6,910 bases of DNA from a bacterium. Lineage in GTDB: Bacteria > UBP18 > UBA7526. The notes below the pieces were generated by a model, which had not been told where the DNA came from, ran no database searches, and saw only the letters and a program-made list of their open reading frames with translations. Both the position numbers and the translations under genes were made by a program. The stretch lies in NCBI GenBank assembly GCA_011049955.1, contig DRGV01000040.1, forward strand, positions 1 to 6,910, read 5' to 3'. Positions 6,391 to 6,910 of this stretch are shown here, one piece after another; positions within the stretch are counted from its first letter, which is position 1, and every line of letters starts with the position of its first letter.

Positions 6391-6461
6391 CAAAATTTTG
6401 GTCATTGTGATTTTGGTCATTGTATATTGTTTGTAATTTGTTGCTTGTAATTTGTAATTTA
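6391..6461. repeat. right inverted-repeat flank of four-helix-bundle cassette
   Basis: TTTTGGTCATTGTGATTTTGGTCATTGT (6396-6423, written as two TTTTGGTCATTGT units joined by GA) is a 15-base-period direct repeat. It is followed by GTTTGTAATTT (6429-6439) and TTGTAATTTGTAATTT (6445-6460), which are the inverted partners of the left flank. The repeat begins two bases after the broken gene's final stop. Confidence 0.7.
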
Positions 6462-6506
6462 CGCCATAGCGGGTAACCGTAACCGAATAACAAGGAATCT
6501 ATTACT

Positions 6507-6902
6507 ATGCACCTTGTAAGAAATGAGAAAGGTCGCAGCCTCTGGGAGAACCTGGTCCTTGGGGCCCTGATAGTAGGTATGATCTATGTAGCAGTTTTAT
6601 ATTATGGAAGGATAGCAGACCAGGCAAGGATGAATGTTTTGGCGTCGGATATGAGGAACATGCGCCTGGGAATCAGTCTATATCTCTATATGAATGGAAC
6701 CGTTCCAGAGGATATCCGGGACCTGGAGAAGAGGGGGGTCGTTGAGTATACCGCAGGAGGAGAACTGATCAAGCGGGAATATGTGAAACTCATCACTAAG
6801 GATGAAGAAGGCTATCCCCTGGATCCCTTTGGTAATAGATATGATTATAATCCAAAGACCGGAATGGTCCATCCCACTACTCCGGGATACGAGACCTGGT
6901 AG
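6507..6902 (+). CDS. pseudopilin-like protein with atypical prepilin signal (GspG-like)
   Basis: This 131-residue protein is probably a (pseudo)pilin subunit of the machine encoded upstream. A short basic leader MHLVRNEKG is followed by RSLWENLVLGALIVGMIYVA and a membrane helix to about residue 33. Cleavage after Gly9 would place Glu14 at the conserved +5 position, as in prepilin-peptidase substrates, but position +1 is Arg instead of Phe/Met and SLWE replaces TLIE. The periplasmic part has an amphipathic helix (about 38-62) and a C-terminal YPLDPFGNRYDYNP block (103-116), like the DPWGxxYxY stretch of GspG-type major pseudopilins. The ATG at 6507 follows AAGGA at 6492-6496. The stop TAG is 6900-6902 and the gene is complete. 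It may instead be a minor pseudopilin; the exact class is uncertain. Confidence 0.75.
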   Translation: MHLVRNEKGRSLWENLVLGALIVGMIYVAVLYYGRIADQARMNVLASDMRNMRLGISLYLYMNGTVPEDIRDLEKRGVVEYTAGGELIKREYVKLITKDEEGYPLDPFGNRYDYNPKTGMVHPTTPGYETW

Positions 6903-6910
6903 GCCCACCA

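Noticed and set aside
5951..6477. GGTAAC as a target-site duplication around the cassette
   Set aside because: Only six bases match, they lie tens of bases outside the left inverted repeat, and similar GGTAAC/GGTTAC words are common in these gaps.

Overview
The window is a compact, entirely plus-strand stretch of a bacterial chromosome. It has five intact, recognisable genes, one four-helix-bundle gene cut by the left edge, and one such gene broken by a stop codon. No ribosomal or transfer RNA, CRISPR array or transposase gene is visible. The organism cannot be fixed from the sequence. The combination of housekeeping genes, a type IV pilus/type II secretion cluster, scattered four-helix-bundle (23S rRNA intervening-sequence type) genes and repeat-filled intergenic gaps recalls genomes of uncultured phyla such as Omnitrophota. 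That placement is a low-confidence inference. TAG and TAA both end genes, so a standard bacterial code is assumed.

Layout. Bases 1-333 hold the 3' part of a four-helix-bundle protein gene. Bases 371-1630 are proA (glutamate-5-semialdehyde dehydrogenase, proline synthesis). A 158-base leader packed with small hairpins and repeated CCGAACT words leads into nadD (1789-2385, NAD synthesis). A 392-base gap (2386-2777) contains a degenerate 10-base-period repeat, a roughly 120-base imperfect inverted repeat and a GC-rich hairpin stretch. Bases 2778-4490 encode a PilB/GspE secretion ATPase with an N-terminal MshEN-type c-di-GMP-binding signature. A second inverted-repeat element of the same family sits at 4511-4615, followed by the PilC/GspF inner-membrane platform gene (4691-5899). 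A broken four-helix-bundle gene (6027-6389) follows, flanked by AT-rich inverted repeats. Last comes a small pseudopilin-like gene (6507-6902) with an unusual prepilin signal.

How the genes work together. The ATPase, platform protein and pseudopilin are components of one type IV filament machine: the ATPase powers the platform, which assembles pilin-like subunits at the inner membrane. proA and nadD are metabolic neighbours with no mechanistic link to it. The main oddity is in the gaps. Nearly every intergenic gap carries repeat structure, and one carries a complete repeat-flanked cassette with a decayed gene. This suggests small mobile or amplifying elements have entered the spaces of a co-directional gene cluster without breaking the core genes.
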